Of a stretch of DNA of 64,000 nucleotides, positions 8,444-16,563 are shown one piece after another. The position numbers were made by a program, and so were the translations under genes. The DNA lies in the NCBI RefSeq assembly GCF_937873615.1, contig NZ_CALMYP010000017.1, forward strand, positions 227,877-291,876, written 5' to 3'. The notes under the pieces were generated by a model. It was not told the DNA's origin. It ran no database searches and saw nothing but the letters and a program-made list of their open reading frames with translations. This DNA comes from an uncultured Paracoccus sp. Its GTDB lineage: Bacteria; Pseudomonadota; Alphaproteobacteria; Rhodobacterales; Rhodobacteraceae. Every line of letters starts with the position of its first letter. Position 1 is the stretch's first letter.

Positions 8444-9957
8444 GCGATCTGACCCTGACCTTTGAGTTGTTCCATTTCCTGCGGCCCTGGCTGCTGGTGC
8501 TGCTGCCGCTGATCGGGCTGATCTGGTGGTCCGCGCGCCGCCGCGCCGGCAGGGCCAGCCCGCCAGATGCCCATATCGCCCCGCATCTGGCGCAGGCGCT
8601 GATGGTCGGCAAGCCGCGCGGCGGCCGGCTTCTGCCCATCGACGGGGTGGCCCTGGTGCTGGCCCTCGCCTGCCTTGGTGCCGCCGGCCCGACCTGGTCG
8701 CGGGTGCCCGATCCTTTCGTGGCCCAGACCGCGCCCCTGGTCATCGCGCTGAAGGTGACCCCCTCGATGGAGAACCGCGATGTCGCGCCCTCGCGGCTCG
8801 AACGCTCGCGCCAGAAGATCCGCGACCTGCTGGCGCTTCGGACCGGCGCACGCTCGGCGCTGATCGCCTATGCCGGCACCGCGCATTCGGTGGTGCCGAT
8901 GACCGAGGACCCGAATGTCCTTCTGCCCTATCTGGAGGGGTTGGAAATCGACGTGATGCCCGACGAAGGTAATGCCACAGGTGCTGCACTGGATCTGGCG
9001 GCGGCGATCATGGCCAAGGAAAGCGCGCCGGGGGGGATCCTGTTTGTCACCGACGACATCGCCGGGCCCGACGTGGCGGCGCTGAATGCGTTTCAGGAGG
9101 CGAGCCTTGCCGTGCTCGCCCCCCTGCCCGAAGGCACCGGCAGCGCCGGGATCGACGCGCTCGGCATTCCGGTGCGGCAGGTCACGGTGGACGACACCGA
9201 CATCAATCAACTGAACCGGCAGCTGAACACCGCCTATCGCCGCGCTCTGGCCGAGGATGGCGACCAGCCCTGGGACGATCGCGGCTGGCTTCTGGCCTTT
9301 CCGGCGGCGCTGCTGGCACTGATCTGGTTCCGGCGCGGCTGGACCATGCGTTGGGCGGCCCCGGCTCTGGCGGCACTGATGCCGATGCTGATGCCGGCCC
9401 CGTCCCGGGCCGAAGGCGCGGCCGACTGGTTCCTGACCCCCGACCAGCAGGGCCAGATTGCCTATGACAGGCACCGCTTCGAACGCGCGGGCGAGTTGTT
9501 CCTCGATCCCATGCACAAGGCCCATGCGCTCTATCGCGACGGCCAATATGACGCCGTAGTCGAGACGGTGGCAGGGCTCGACACGCCCGATGCCGCCTTC
9601 ATCGCCGGCATGGCCCATATCAAGAGCCGCGCCTATCGCGATGCCATCGAGGATTTCCAGACGGCGCTGGAGCGCGACCCGGATTTTCCCGGCGCGGCGC
9701 AGAATCTGGAACTGGCGCGGAAGATCCTCGATTACGTCGAAGACGCGCGGGTGCAATCCGATACCGGCGAGGATCAGGGCATCGGCGCCGACGAGGTCGT
9801 CTTCGACAACAAGGATGCGAAGGGCGCCGATACCCAGATCGAGGCTGAACAGGAAGGCTCGGGCCTGCTGACGGCGGATCAGTGGATGAATACGGTCGAC
9901 ACCAATACCGGCGATTTCCTGCGTCAGCGCTTCGCCATCGAGGCGGCGCAGAAATGA
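8440..9957 (+). CDS. BatB/BatC-like VWA-TPR membrane protein with altered MIDAS
   Basis: A 505-residue fusion of a BatB-type VWA domain and a BatC-type TPR tail. Membrane segments lie near residues 13-30 and 66-84, and again before residue 330. Two TPR units follow (KAHALYRDGQYDAVVE; AYRDAIEDFQTALERDP), then an acidic C-terminus. The expected DxSxS metal site reads K105-V-T107-P-S109, so the first Asp is replaced by Lys and metal binding is probably lost or different. The start is the ATG overlapping the batA stop. It likely forms a heteromeric complex with the BatA-like protein and BatD. Confidence 0.82.
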   Translation: MSDLTLTFELFHFLRPWLLVLLPLIGLIWWSARRRAGRASPPDAHIAPHLAQALMVGKPRGGRLLPIDGVALVLALACLGAAGPTWSRVPDPFVAQTAPLVIALKVTPSMENRDVAPSRLERSRQKIRDLLALRTGARSALIAYAGTAHSVVPMTEDPNVLLPYLEGLEIDVMPDEGNATGAALDLAAAIMAKESAPGGILFVTDDIAGPDVAALNAFQEASLAVLAPLPEGTGSAGIDALGIPVRQVTVDDTDINQLNRQLNTAYRRALAEDGDQPWDDRGWLLAFPAALLALIWFRRGWTMRWAAPALAALMPMLMPAPSRAEGAADWFLTPDQQGQIAYDRHRFERAGELFLDPMHKAHALYRDGQYDAVVETVAGLDTPDAAFIAGMAHIKSRAYRDAIEDFQTALERDPDFPGAAQNLELARKILDYVEDARVQSDTGEDQGIGADEVVFDNKDAKGADTQIEAEQEGSGLLTADQWMNTVDTNTGDFLRQRFAIEAAQK

Positions 9958-11201
9958 TCCGGCTGGCCCTCATCCTGCTGATCCTGATGGCCGCGCCGCT
10001 GCGCGCGCAGGAGGCCCCGGCCCCGATTGTCGAGACCGAGCTTGACGCGACCGAGGTCGTGCCGGGCCAGTCGGTGACGCTGCGCCTGAACATCCTCGTG
10101 CCAAGCTGGATGCCGAAGCCGCCCGACCTGCCCTCGTTCGAGACCGCGAACCTGCGCGTGCGCCGCCCCGCCAATGGCTCGACCGCGATCAGCCGCAGCG
10201 TGGATGGCGACACCTGGTCCGGGGTCTCGCGCCGCTATCTGCTGACGCCAATGGTGCCGGGGCAATTCGTGCTGCCGCCGCAACCCATCCCGCTGACCTA
10301 TATCGGCCCCGACGGCACCACCCCCATTGCAACCACGGTCCAGACCGAGCCCATCGCGCTGACCGGCATCCTGCCCGAAGGCGCCGAGGGTCTGGACCCG
10401 TTCATCGCCGCCGAAAAGCTGGAGCTGACGCAGGAACTTTCCGGACCGAGCACCGATCTGGCCCCCGGCGCAAGCGTCATCCGCACGGTGACGGCGCGGG
10501 TCGACGGCGCCTCGCCCATCGTACTGCCAGAGCTTCTGCCCCCGGTCGAGATCCCGGCCCTGCGCGTCTATCCCGACAGTCCGCAGGTGGTTGAGGAAGA
10601 TGACGGCAAGACCCTGTCCGGCAGCCGCATCGAAAGCGAGACCTTCATGGCCCTTGGCGGCGGCACCGGCACCGTGCCTGCGGTGCATCTCGACTGGTTC
10701 AACCTTGCGACCGGCCAGATCGAAAGCGCCGAGGTGCCGGGCTTCGACATCTCGGTCACCGGCCCGCCTGTGCGCACGGAAGGGACACGCGATATGTACG
10801 ACTGGCGCCTGCTTTTGGCACTGGCCGTGGCGGCACTGGCGCTGGCTCTGATCCTGCGCCGGCTGCTGCCGCGTCTGCGGCAGGCGCTGCGCGACCGCCG
10901 CGCGGCACATCTGGCCAGCGAGGCCTATGCCCGCCAGATGCTGCTTCGGGTGATCGCGCGTCGCGACTATCCGGCGGTGACGCATTGGCTGGCCGAATGG
11001 CGCGCGCGGCTGACGCAGCCGGAACCCGCCGACATCCCCGACCTGATGGCCCGCCTCGGGGCCAGCATCTATGGCAAGGCCCCCCAGCCCCCGGCCGCGC
11101 CGGAATGGGAGGCACTTGCCCGCACCATCCGCGCCACCGCGCAGCGCAAGGCGGGTCGTGCCGCCACCCTGCCCGCACTGAACCCGCAGGGCCGCGCCTG
11201 A
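9954..11201 (+). CDS. BatD-like periplasmic protein
   Basis: A 415-residue protein with a signal peptide (residues 1-18, ending LRAQ), a long periplasmic region of beta-sandwich repeats, one membrane segment near residue 285 (LLLALAVAALALALIL) and a cytoplasmic helical tail. That is the layout of BatD/oxygen-tolerance proteins. The start ATG overlaps the preceding stop by 4 bases. It is the last gene of the operon; the stop is only 6 bases from the end of the convergent SulP gene, and no terminator is visible between them. Confidence 0.8.
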   Translation: MIRLALILLILMAAPLRAQEAPAPIVETELDATEVVPGQSVTLRLNILVPSWMPKPPDLPSFETANLRVRRPANGSTAISRSVDGDTWSGVSRRYLLTPMVPGQFVLPPQPIPLTYIGPDGTTPIATTVQTEPIALTGILPEGAEGLDPFIAAEKLELTQELSGPSTDLAPGASVIRTVTARVDGASPIVLPELLPPVEIPALRVYPDSPQVVEEDDGKTLSGSRIESETFMALGGGTGTVPAVHLDWFNLATGQIESAEVPGFDISVTGPPVRTEGTRDMYDWRLLLALAVAALALALILRRLLPRLRQALRDRRAAHLASEAYARQMLLRVIARRDYPAVTHWLAEWRARLTQPEPADIPDLMARLGASIYGKAPQPPAAPEWEALARTIRATAQRKAGRAATLPALNPQGRA

Positions 11202-11207
11202 CAGACC

Positions 11208-12953
11208 CTATTCCGCCGCCTGTTCCGGCCTGTCCGAAGCCCCAGTCGCCGTCAGCGCCCGCCAGGCATCGTATTGCGACAGGAATACCTCGCCGGTCAT
11301 CTCATCCAGGAAATGCGAACGTTTCAGGCGATCCATCACCGGCCCCTTGACCTCTGAAAGATGCAGCCGGATTCCCATGTCGCGCAGCCGGAAGTTGATC
11401 GCCTCAAGGCTTTCCAGCGCCGAGTAATCGACCGCATTCACCGCCGAGAACATCAGCACCACGTCGTGAATCCTGCAGCCCTCGGTCACACGGTTCTGAA
11501 TCAGCGCCTCCAGAAAGCGGGCATTGGCGAAATAGAGGCTCTCGTCCACGCGCAGGGTCAGAAGGCCGGGATCGGTTTTCACCTCGTGGCGCAGGATATT
11601 GCGGAAATGCTGGGTGCCGGGGACCAGCCCGACCTCGGCCACATGCGGGCGCGAGGTCTTGAAGATCTGCAACAGCACCGAGATGCCGACGCCCGCGGCC
11701 ACGCCGATCTCGACCCCCATGGTCAGGGTCAGCAGGATGGTGGCCGCAACGGCCAGAAAATCCGAGCGCGAATAGGCCCAGGTCTTCTTGAGGATCGACA
11801 GATCGACAAGGCTCAGCACCGCCACCACGATGGTCGCGGCCAGCGTCGCATTGGGCAGGAAATAGACCAGGGGCGTCAGCGCAACGGCGGCAATGGCCAG
11901 TCCCACGGCGGTAAAGATGCCTGCGGCAGGGGTCTCGGCACCGGCATCGAAATTCACCACCGAACGGGCAAAGCCGCCGGTCACCGGATAGCCGCCGGTG
12001 AAGGCCGCGCCGATATTGGCCGCACCAAGGCCGATCAGTTCCTGATCCGGGTCGATCCGCTGGCGGCGCTTGGCGGCCAGCGTCTGCGCGACCGAGACGC
12101 TTTCGACAAAGCCGATGACCGAAATCAGGATCGCGGGCAGAAGAAGCGTGCCCAGAAGGTCGGGCGACAGGTCGGGCATGGTCAGGGGCGGCAGGCTTTG
12201 CGGGACTGCGCCCACGATCTTCACACCCTTGTCGACAAGACCGAGGCCAGCCACCGCCAGTGTCGAGACGATCACCGCCGCGACGGGGCCGGCCTTGGCA
12301 AGAATATCGGCCAGAAGCGGCGGCGCACCGAGTCGCTTCAGCAATGGCTTCAACCCTCGCCGCGCCCAGAACAGGAAGCCGGTCACGCCAAGCCCGATGG
12401 TCAGCGTGATCGGATTGGTCTCGGGCAGGTTTCGCAGGATCGCGGCCAGCATTTCGGGCAGGTTATGGCCGCCGGCCTCGATCCCCAGCAGATGCTTGAG
12501 CTGGCTGGTGGCGATCAGGATACCCGAGGCGCTGATGAAGCCCGCAATCACCGGATGGCTCAGGAAATTCGCCAGAAACCCCAGCCTCAGAACCCCGAGC
12601 GCCAGCAGGAACAGCCCCGAGAGCAACGCCAGCGTCAGCGCCGCCATGGCATAGCCGGCCGTGCCCTGCTGCGCCACCTGCCCCACCGCCGAGGCGGTCA
12701 GAAGCGAGACCACCGCCACCGGCCCCACTGCCAGCGCCCGGCTGGTGCCGAAGATCGCATAAAGCACCAGCGGCGCGATAGAGGCATAGATCCCGGCCTC
12801 TGGCGGAAGCCCCGCCAGCATCGCATAGGCAAGCGATTGCGGGATCAGCATGATGGTCACGATGACCGCCGCCACCAGATCGTTCAGCAGCGCCGAACGG
12901 TCATAGCGGCGGCCCCAATCGAGAATGGGGAAATAGCGGCTCAGGCGCGGCAT
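11208..12953 (-). CDS. SulP-family anion (sulfate) permease with STAS domain
   Basis: A 581-residue SLC26/SulP transporter: about 10-14 membrane helices, the N-terminal signature GLPPEAGIYASIAPLVLYAIFG and the conserved GGYPVTGGFARS block. A C-terminal STAS domain (about residues 440-560) includes ILRHEVKTDPGLLTLRVDESLYF. It probably carries sulfate or another small anion such as bicarbonate. It follows the MBL gene by 42 bases on the same strand, so I place it as the last gene of the sulfur operon. Its position opposite the sulfatase cluster suits sulfate or sulfite handling, but the transported anion is not proved by sequence. Confidence 0.88.
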   Translation of the reverse strand: MPRLSRYFPILDWGRRYDRSALLNDLVAAVIVTIMLIPQSLAYAMLAGLPPEAGIYASIAPLVLYAIFGTSRALAVGPVAVVSLLTASAVGQVAQQGTAGYAMAALTLALLSGLFLLALGVLRLGFLANFLSHPVIAGFISASGILIATSQLKHLLGIEAGGHNLPEMLAAILRNLPETNPITLTIGLGVTGFLFWARRGLKPLLKRLGAPPLLADILAKAGPVAAVIVSTLAVAGLGLVDKGVKIVGAVPQSLPPLTMPDLSPDLLGTLLLPAILISVIGFVESVSVAQTLAAKRRQRIDPDQELIGLGAANIGAAFTGGYPVTGGFARSVVNFDAGAETPAAGIFTAVGLAIAAVALTPLVYFLPNATLAATIVVAVLSLVDLSILKKTWAYSRSDFLAVAATILLTLTMGVEIGVAAGVGISVLLQIFKTSRPHVAEVGLVPGTQHFRNILRHEVKTDPGLLTLRVDESLYFANARFLEALIQNRVTEGCRIHDVVLMFSAVNAVDYSALESLEAINFRLRDMGIRLHLSEVKGPVMDRLKRSHFLDEMTGEVFLSQYDAWRALTATGASDRPEQAAE

Positions 12954-12995
12954 GAAGGCAGGACTCCGGTCATCGAGGCAGGCAAGGCGGGCGAA

Positions 12996-13880
12996 TTACA
13001 ACCCGTTGATCGGCACCTTCAGCATCGGCCTGCCATCTTTGTCCTTCGGCACTTCGCCTGCGCGCATGTTCACCTGCAGCGAGGGAATGATGAGTCTGGG
13101 CATGTCCAGCGTCGCGTCACGCTCGGTCCGGAACTTGATGAACTCCTCGCGCGTCTTGCCGCCGCCGACATGGATGTTCTGCGCCTTCTCTTCGCCCACG
13201 GTGGTTTCCCAAAGGATCTCTCGGCCATTGGGGGCATAGTCGTGGCACATGAACAGCCGCATTTCGTCCGGCAGGGCCAGGACTTTCTGAATGCTGTCAT
13301 AGAGTGTGCCGGCATCCCCGCCCGGAAAATCGGCCCGGGCAGAGCCGCCATCGGGCATGAACAGCGTGTCACCGACAAAGGCCGCGTCGCCCATCACATG
13401 GGTCATGCAGGCCGGCGTATGGCCGGGCGTATAGATGGCGAAGGCCGGCATATTGCCGATCATGTAGGTATCGCCATCCTCGAACAGCCGGTCGAACTGG
13501 CTGCCGTCGCGCTGGAACTCGGTGCCTTCGTTGAAGATCTTGCCGAACGTGTCCTGCACGACCAGGATCTTCGCGCCGACACCGATCTTGCCCCCCAGTT
13601 GCTGCTGGATATAGGGCGCGGCGGACAGGTGATCGGCATGGACATGGGTCTCGATGATCCATTGCAGGTCGAGGCCCTGTTCACGCACCGCCGCAATCAT
13701 CGCATCTGCGTGGTCATAGGTGATGCGCCCGGCGGCATAGTCGATGTCCATGACACTGTCGACGATGGCGCAGGCGTTCGAACTCGGATCCTTCACGATA
13801 TAGGAAATCGTGTTGGTGGCCTCGTCGAAGAAGGCCTGAACATCGGGATGCAAGGACATGTCGATCGGATGGGTGGTCAT
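12996..13880 (-). CDS. Persulfide-dioxygenase-like metallo-beta-lactamase-fold hydrolase
   Basis: A 294-residue MBL-fold protein with the metal motif THVHADH (HxHxDH), later ligands in YTPGHTPACMTH and VGDTLF, and HDYAPNG. These are features of the ETHE1/Blh group that oxidises glutathione persulfide to sulfite. The ATG at 13880 was chosen because AAGGAG lies just upstream; a longer frame has no such site. YeeE/YedE genes precede it and SulP follows, the neighbourhood seen in bigR-blh type sulfide-detoxification operons. The family call is strong; the exact activity is inferred. Confidence 0.85.
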   Translation of the reverse strand: MTTHPIDMSLHPDVQAFFDEATNTISYIVKDPSSNACAIVDSVMDIDYAAGRITYDHADAMIAAVREQGLDLQWIIETHVHADHLSAAPYIQQQLGGKIGVGAKILVVQDTFGKIFNEGTEFQRDGSQFDRLFEDGDTYMIGNMPAFAIYTPGHTPACMTHVMGDAAFVGDTLFMPDGGSARADFPGGDAGTLYDSIQKVLALPDEMRLFMCHDYAPNGREILWETTVGEEKAQNIHVGGGKTREEFIKFRTERDATLDMPRLIIPSLQVNMRAGEVPKDKDGRPMLKVPINGL

Positions 13881-13896
13881 CTCGTCTCTCCTTCGA

Positions 13897-14325
13897 TCAG
13901 GTGGCGGGTGCAAGGCGCCGGGACCGCAGCAGCCGTTGCAGCCAGATCCCGACGATTACCGCACCCAGGAACAGTGCGACCTCCCAACGGCCGGTGCCGA
14001 GCGCGGGAATGGCGGCACCCGGGCAGAAGCCGGCAATGCCCCAGCCGATGCCGAACAGTGCCGAGCCGCCGACCAGACGCGCGTCTATGGCGGTGGCGGT
14101 GGGAATCTGGAAACGCTCGGCAAAGACCGGCGTGCCACGCTTCCAGACCAGCCGGTAGCCGATGAAGGCCACGATCAGGGCGCCGCCCATGACGAAGGCA
14201 AGGCTCGGATCCCAGCTTCCGGCGAGGTCGAAGAAATTCAGCACCTTGGCCGGGTTCATCATCCCCGAAATGGCGATACCGACACCGAAGACCAGGCCGG
14301 TCAGAAGGGCGTATAGGGGTTTCAT
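13897..14325 (-). CDS. YeeE/YedE-family membrane protein (second half-size unit)
   Basis: A 142-residue protein with about four membrane helices and the conserved GIGWGIAGFCPGAAIPALG motif. Its Cys is characteristic of YeeE/YedE (TsuA-like) sulfur-compound transporters. It pairs with the similar half-size protein encoded 3 bases upstream; together they make one transporter-sized unit, as in PmpA/PmpB. Probable role: moving thiosulfate or sulfane sulfur across the inner membrane. Confidence 0.85.
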   Translation of the reverse strand: MKPLYALLTGLVFGVGIAISGMMNPAKVLNFFDLAGSWDPSLAFVMGGALIVAFIGYRLVWKRGTPVFAERFQIPTATAIDARLVGGSALFGIGWGIAGFCPGAAIPALGTGRWEVALFLGAVIVGIWLQRLLRSRRLAPAT

Positions 14326-14328
14326 CGC

Positions 14329-14760
14329 TCAGCCTCCGAAGACATGGCGGATCAGATAGACAGTCAGCGCAGCCGTGGCCATGAAGGTCGGCACCGCGAC
14401 GATGGAGCGCCGCGACAGCCGCGCCAGACCGCAAATGCCGTGGCCGGAGGTGCAGCCGGACCCGAGGCTGGCGCCGAAGCCAACGATCACGCCGCCAATC
14501 GCGATCATGGCCGGGCTGACCGGCACATCGAGCGCGGGCCAGTTGCCGCTGACCAGAAAGACCAGCCCCGGCGCCAGAACCATGCCGAGCACCATGGCCG
14601 CGCGCCAGGAAAACTCCTCGGCATCAGCAGGAAAGGCGAGGCCCGAAAGAATGCCCGTCGCCCCGAGGATACGACCGAGGCCGAGCATCAGAAGCACCGC
14701 GCCAAGCCCGATCAGAAGCCCGCCGCCAAAGGACGCGAAAGGGGTGAATGCCGTGACCAT
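14329..14760 (-). CDS. YeeE/YedE-family membrane protein (first half-size unit)
   Basis: A 143-residue protein of about four membrane helices. Its signature GSGCTSGHGICGLARLS carries the two Cys positions conserved in this family and thought to relay sulfur. It partners with the gene at 13897-14325. The ATG at 14760 is 3 bases after the DUF2892 stop, so the genes are co-transcribed. Confidence 0.87.
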   Translation of the reverse strand: MVTAFTPFASFGGGLLIGLGAVLLMLGLGRILGATGILSGLAFPADAEEFSWRAAMVLGMVLAPGLVFLVSGNWPALDVPVSPAMIAIGGVIVGFGASLGSGCTSGHGICGLARLSRRSIVAVPTFMATAALTVYLIRHVFGG

Positions 14761-14763
14761 CGC

Positions 14764-14976
14764 TTATCTCCGACAGGTCTTGACGCCGAAGATGGAATAA
14801 AGCGGGCAGACGCGCATCGCCGCCGTCACCAGCATGACGACACCCACAAGGGCCGCGCCGTATTTCAGGAACCCTCCGGCAAAGGCGGGAATGCCGCTGA
14901 AAAAGGCGAGGTAGAGCAGCACGATCCCCAGAACCACCCGCAGAATTCGGTCGAGATTTCCAACATTGACAGACAT
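14764..14976 (-). CDS. DUF2892 (YgaP-like) inner-membrane protein
   Basis: A 70-residue protein with two membrane helices and the C-terminal CPLYSIFGVKTC pattern of DUF2892. These proteins are commonly found alone or fused to rhodanese domains in sulfur-handling operons. It is the first gene of the operon, with a strong GGAGG and a candidate activator-dependent promoter just upstream. Confidence 0.85.
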   Translation of the reverse strand: MSVNVGNLDRILRVVLGIVLLYLAFFSGIPAFAGGFLKYGAALVGVVMLVTAAMRVCPLYSIFGVKTCRR

Positions 14977-15007
14977 CTTGCCCTCCGGGCTTTATGAAAC
15001 TGTCCTC

Positions 15008-15048
15008 AATGTAGCGCGACCGACCCGCCGTTTAAGTGATATTGTCAC
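15008..15048 (-). promoter_or_regulatory. Candidate Crp/Fnr-type class II promoter of the sulfur operon
   Basis: The dyad GTGA-TATTG-TCAC lies at 15036-15048. On the minus strand a TACATT -10-like hexamer (15013-15008) follows it. If transcription starts near 15001, the dyad centre is about 41 bp upstream, the classic class II activator position, and the leader of about 25 bases contains GGAGG. The regulator gene lies directly upstream on the same strand. Spacing of the half sites (5 bp) is one shorter than the CRP consensus, so the match is imperfect. Confidence 0.5.
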
Positions 15049-15078
15049 GCTCGGCGCCGATTTCGGGGGTGACGCCGT

Positions 15079-15744
15079 TCAGCTTTGTGCCAGCGCCACG
15101 AGCGCCGGCTTGTCGCTCAGTGTGATCCGTCCGCGCGATTGTGCGATCAGCCCGCGCTTCTGGAAATCCTGCAACACGCGCGAGATCACCTCGCGCGCGG
15201 TGCCAAGCTCGCTGGCAAGTTGCTGATGGGTGGCCGAAAGCTCCTTCATCGGGCCGGCCAGCGTCAGCAGCCGCTCGGCAAGGCGCACGTCGATCCGACC
15301 GAAGGCAACATCGTCGACCACGCGCAAGAGGTCGATCAGCCGGCGCGAATAGGCCGCGAAGACAAAGGAGCGAAAGGCGTCCTCCTCGGCCAGAAGACGT
15401 TCAAAGGAATGCTTGGGCAGCATCACCACGGTGACATCGGTTTCGGCGATGCCCTCGGCATTATAGGCTTCTTCGGCCAGCATGCAGGCGGTGGTCAGCA
15501 CACAGCTTTCGCCGGCATCGACACGGTAAAGCACGATGTCGCGCCCGCTGCCCGAGCTTTGCGAGACCCGGATCGTGCCCTCGGACAGAAACAGCAGGCT
15601 GTCGGGAATGTTCGAAGGTCCGAAAACCTGCCGGCCCTTCGCCACTTTCCGAACCCGCCCGACCGCAAGCAGCCGGTCCCGCACCGCGCGCGGCAGGTTG
15701 CGGGTGCCCTGAAACTGCTCGGTCCAGTCCTTCGCAATGGTCAT
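15079..15744 (-). CDS. Crp/Fnr-family transcriptional regulator
   Basis: A 221-residue regulator: N-terminal cyclic-nucleotide-binding-like beta-roll (about residues 15-120), a long dimer helix, and a C-terminal winged helix with ATHQQLASELGTAREVISRVL as the recognition unit. There is no Fnr-type Cys cluster. Two Cys lie in GESCVLTTAC within the sensory domain, which could make it thiol- or persulfide-responsive (inference). The start at 15744 is supported by GGAGG 7 bases upstream. It precedes the DUF2892/YeeE/MBL/SulP operon and is its likely regulator. Confidence 0.85.
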   Translation of the reverse strand: MTIAKDWTEQFQGTRNLPRAVRDRLLAVGRVRKVAKGRQVFGPSNIPDSLLFLSEGTIRVSQSSGSGRDIVLYRVDAGESCVLTTACMLAEEAYNAEGIAETDVTVVMLPKHSFERLLAEEDAFRSFVFAAYSRRLIDLLRVVDDVAFGRIDVRLAERLLTLAGPMKELSATHQQLASELGTAREVISRVLQDFQKRGLIAQSRGRITLSDKPALVALAQS

Positions 15745-15757
15745 TGCGTCCTCCCTG

Positions 15758-16264
15758 TCAGCGCCGGGTGATCCCCTCGATCGGCGCAGGGGGAACCGGG
15801 CGCGTGACCAGATGGCTCTTGCGCTTCTCGTAGAAGGCATTTCCGCCGGTCACCAGAACGTAATGCATGTTATCATAAGGGAAGCTGTAGCCGGCGGTAT
15901 GAAAGAACATCGCATTGGCGACCAGCGGATGCCGCTCTCCTCGCAGGACGGCGCGGGCGGCTTCCTCGATCATCGGCATGGAGCGCGAATTCATCTTCCG
16001 GGTCATCACCCCCTTGGCGAACTGGTTCTTCTGCCCGACCACGCCGCAGACCGTATTCGGGAACTTGTCCGATTCCACCCGGTTCATGACCACGCTGCCG
16101 ACCGCGATCATGCCATCGCGGCTGGAACGGTTGGATTCGAAATACATCGCCCGTTCCATGCATTCCAATTCGCTGTGACGACCGCCGATAGAGCATCCCG
16201 CCAAAAGCGCAATGCCCGCGACCGAGGCGATGGCGGACCATCGCGCAGGCTGGGGAAGTTTCAT
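15758..16264 (-). CDS. SleB-like cell wall hydrolase (lipoprotein)
   Basis: A 168-residue protein with a lipoprotein signal (lipobox LLAGC, Cys about 24). The SleB/CwlJ hydrolase fold follows: ERAMYFESNRSSRDGMIAVG contains the catalytic Glu, VMNRV follows, and HYVLVTGGNAFYEK is the C-terminal block. It probably cleaves peptidoglycan glycan strands at the outer membrane face. It lies 13 bases upstream of the Crp/Fnr gene on the same strand and may share its transcript. Confidence 0.85.
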   Translation of the reverse strand: MKLPQPARWSAIASVAGIALLAGCSIGGRHSELECMERAMYFESNRSSRDGMIAVGSVVMNRVESDKFPNTVCGVVGQKNQFAKGVMTRKMNSRSMPMIEEAARAVLRGERHPLVANAMFFHTAGYSFPYDNMHYVLVTGGNAFYEKRKSHLVTRPVPPAPIEGITRR

Positions 16265-16563
16265 CCTGAAGTCCTCGTGCTGCTCGTGTTTTTTGTTCTT
16301 TGTCCGTCAGAGGCTAACAGCAGCAGGGCCTGCATTTCAACTGCGCCAAGCTGACAGATCGGCTGATGGCCCGACACATCCTTGTTACGCAAAGAGGCTG
16401 ACAGGAGGTCAATCGACGTGGGTATGAAGAACCGTCCGGCCCGCCCTGACATCCATGCTTCAGCCTTGCTTCGACCGATGCGCGACCCTTGCCGAGCCGG
16501 GCAGATCGTGACAGATGAATGGCGGCTCGGTCGACGGGCCGCCTGCAACGGACCATGCCAAAA

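Noticed and set aside
11361-14165. 934-codon open frame on the + strand across the SulP, MBL and YeeE genes
   Set aside because: His-, Arg- and Gln-rich composition typical of antisense frames. It overlaps four well-supported minus-strand genes.
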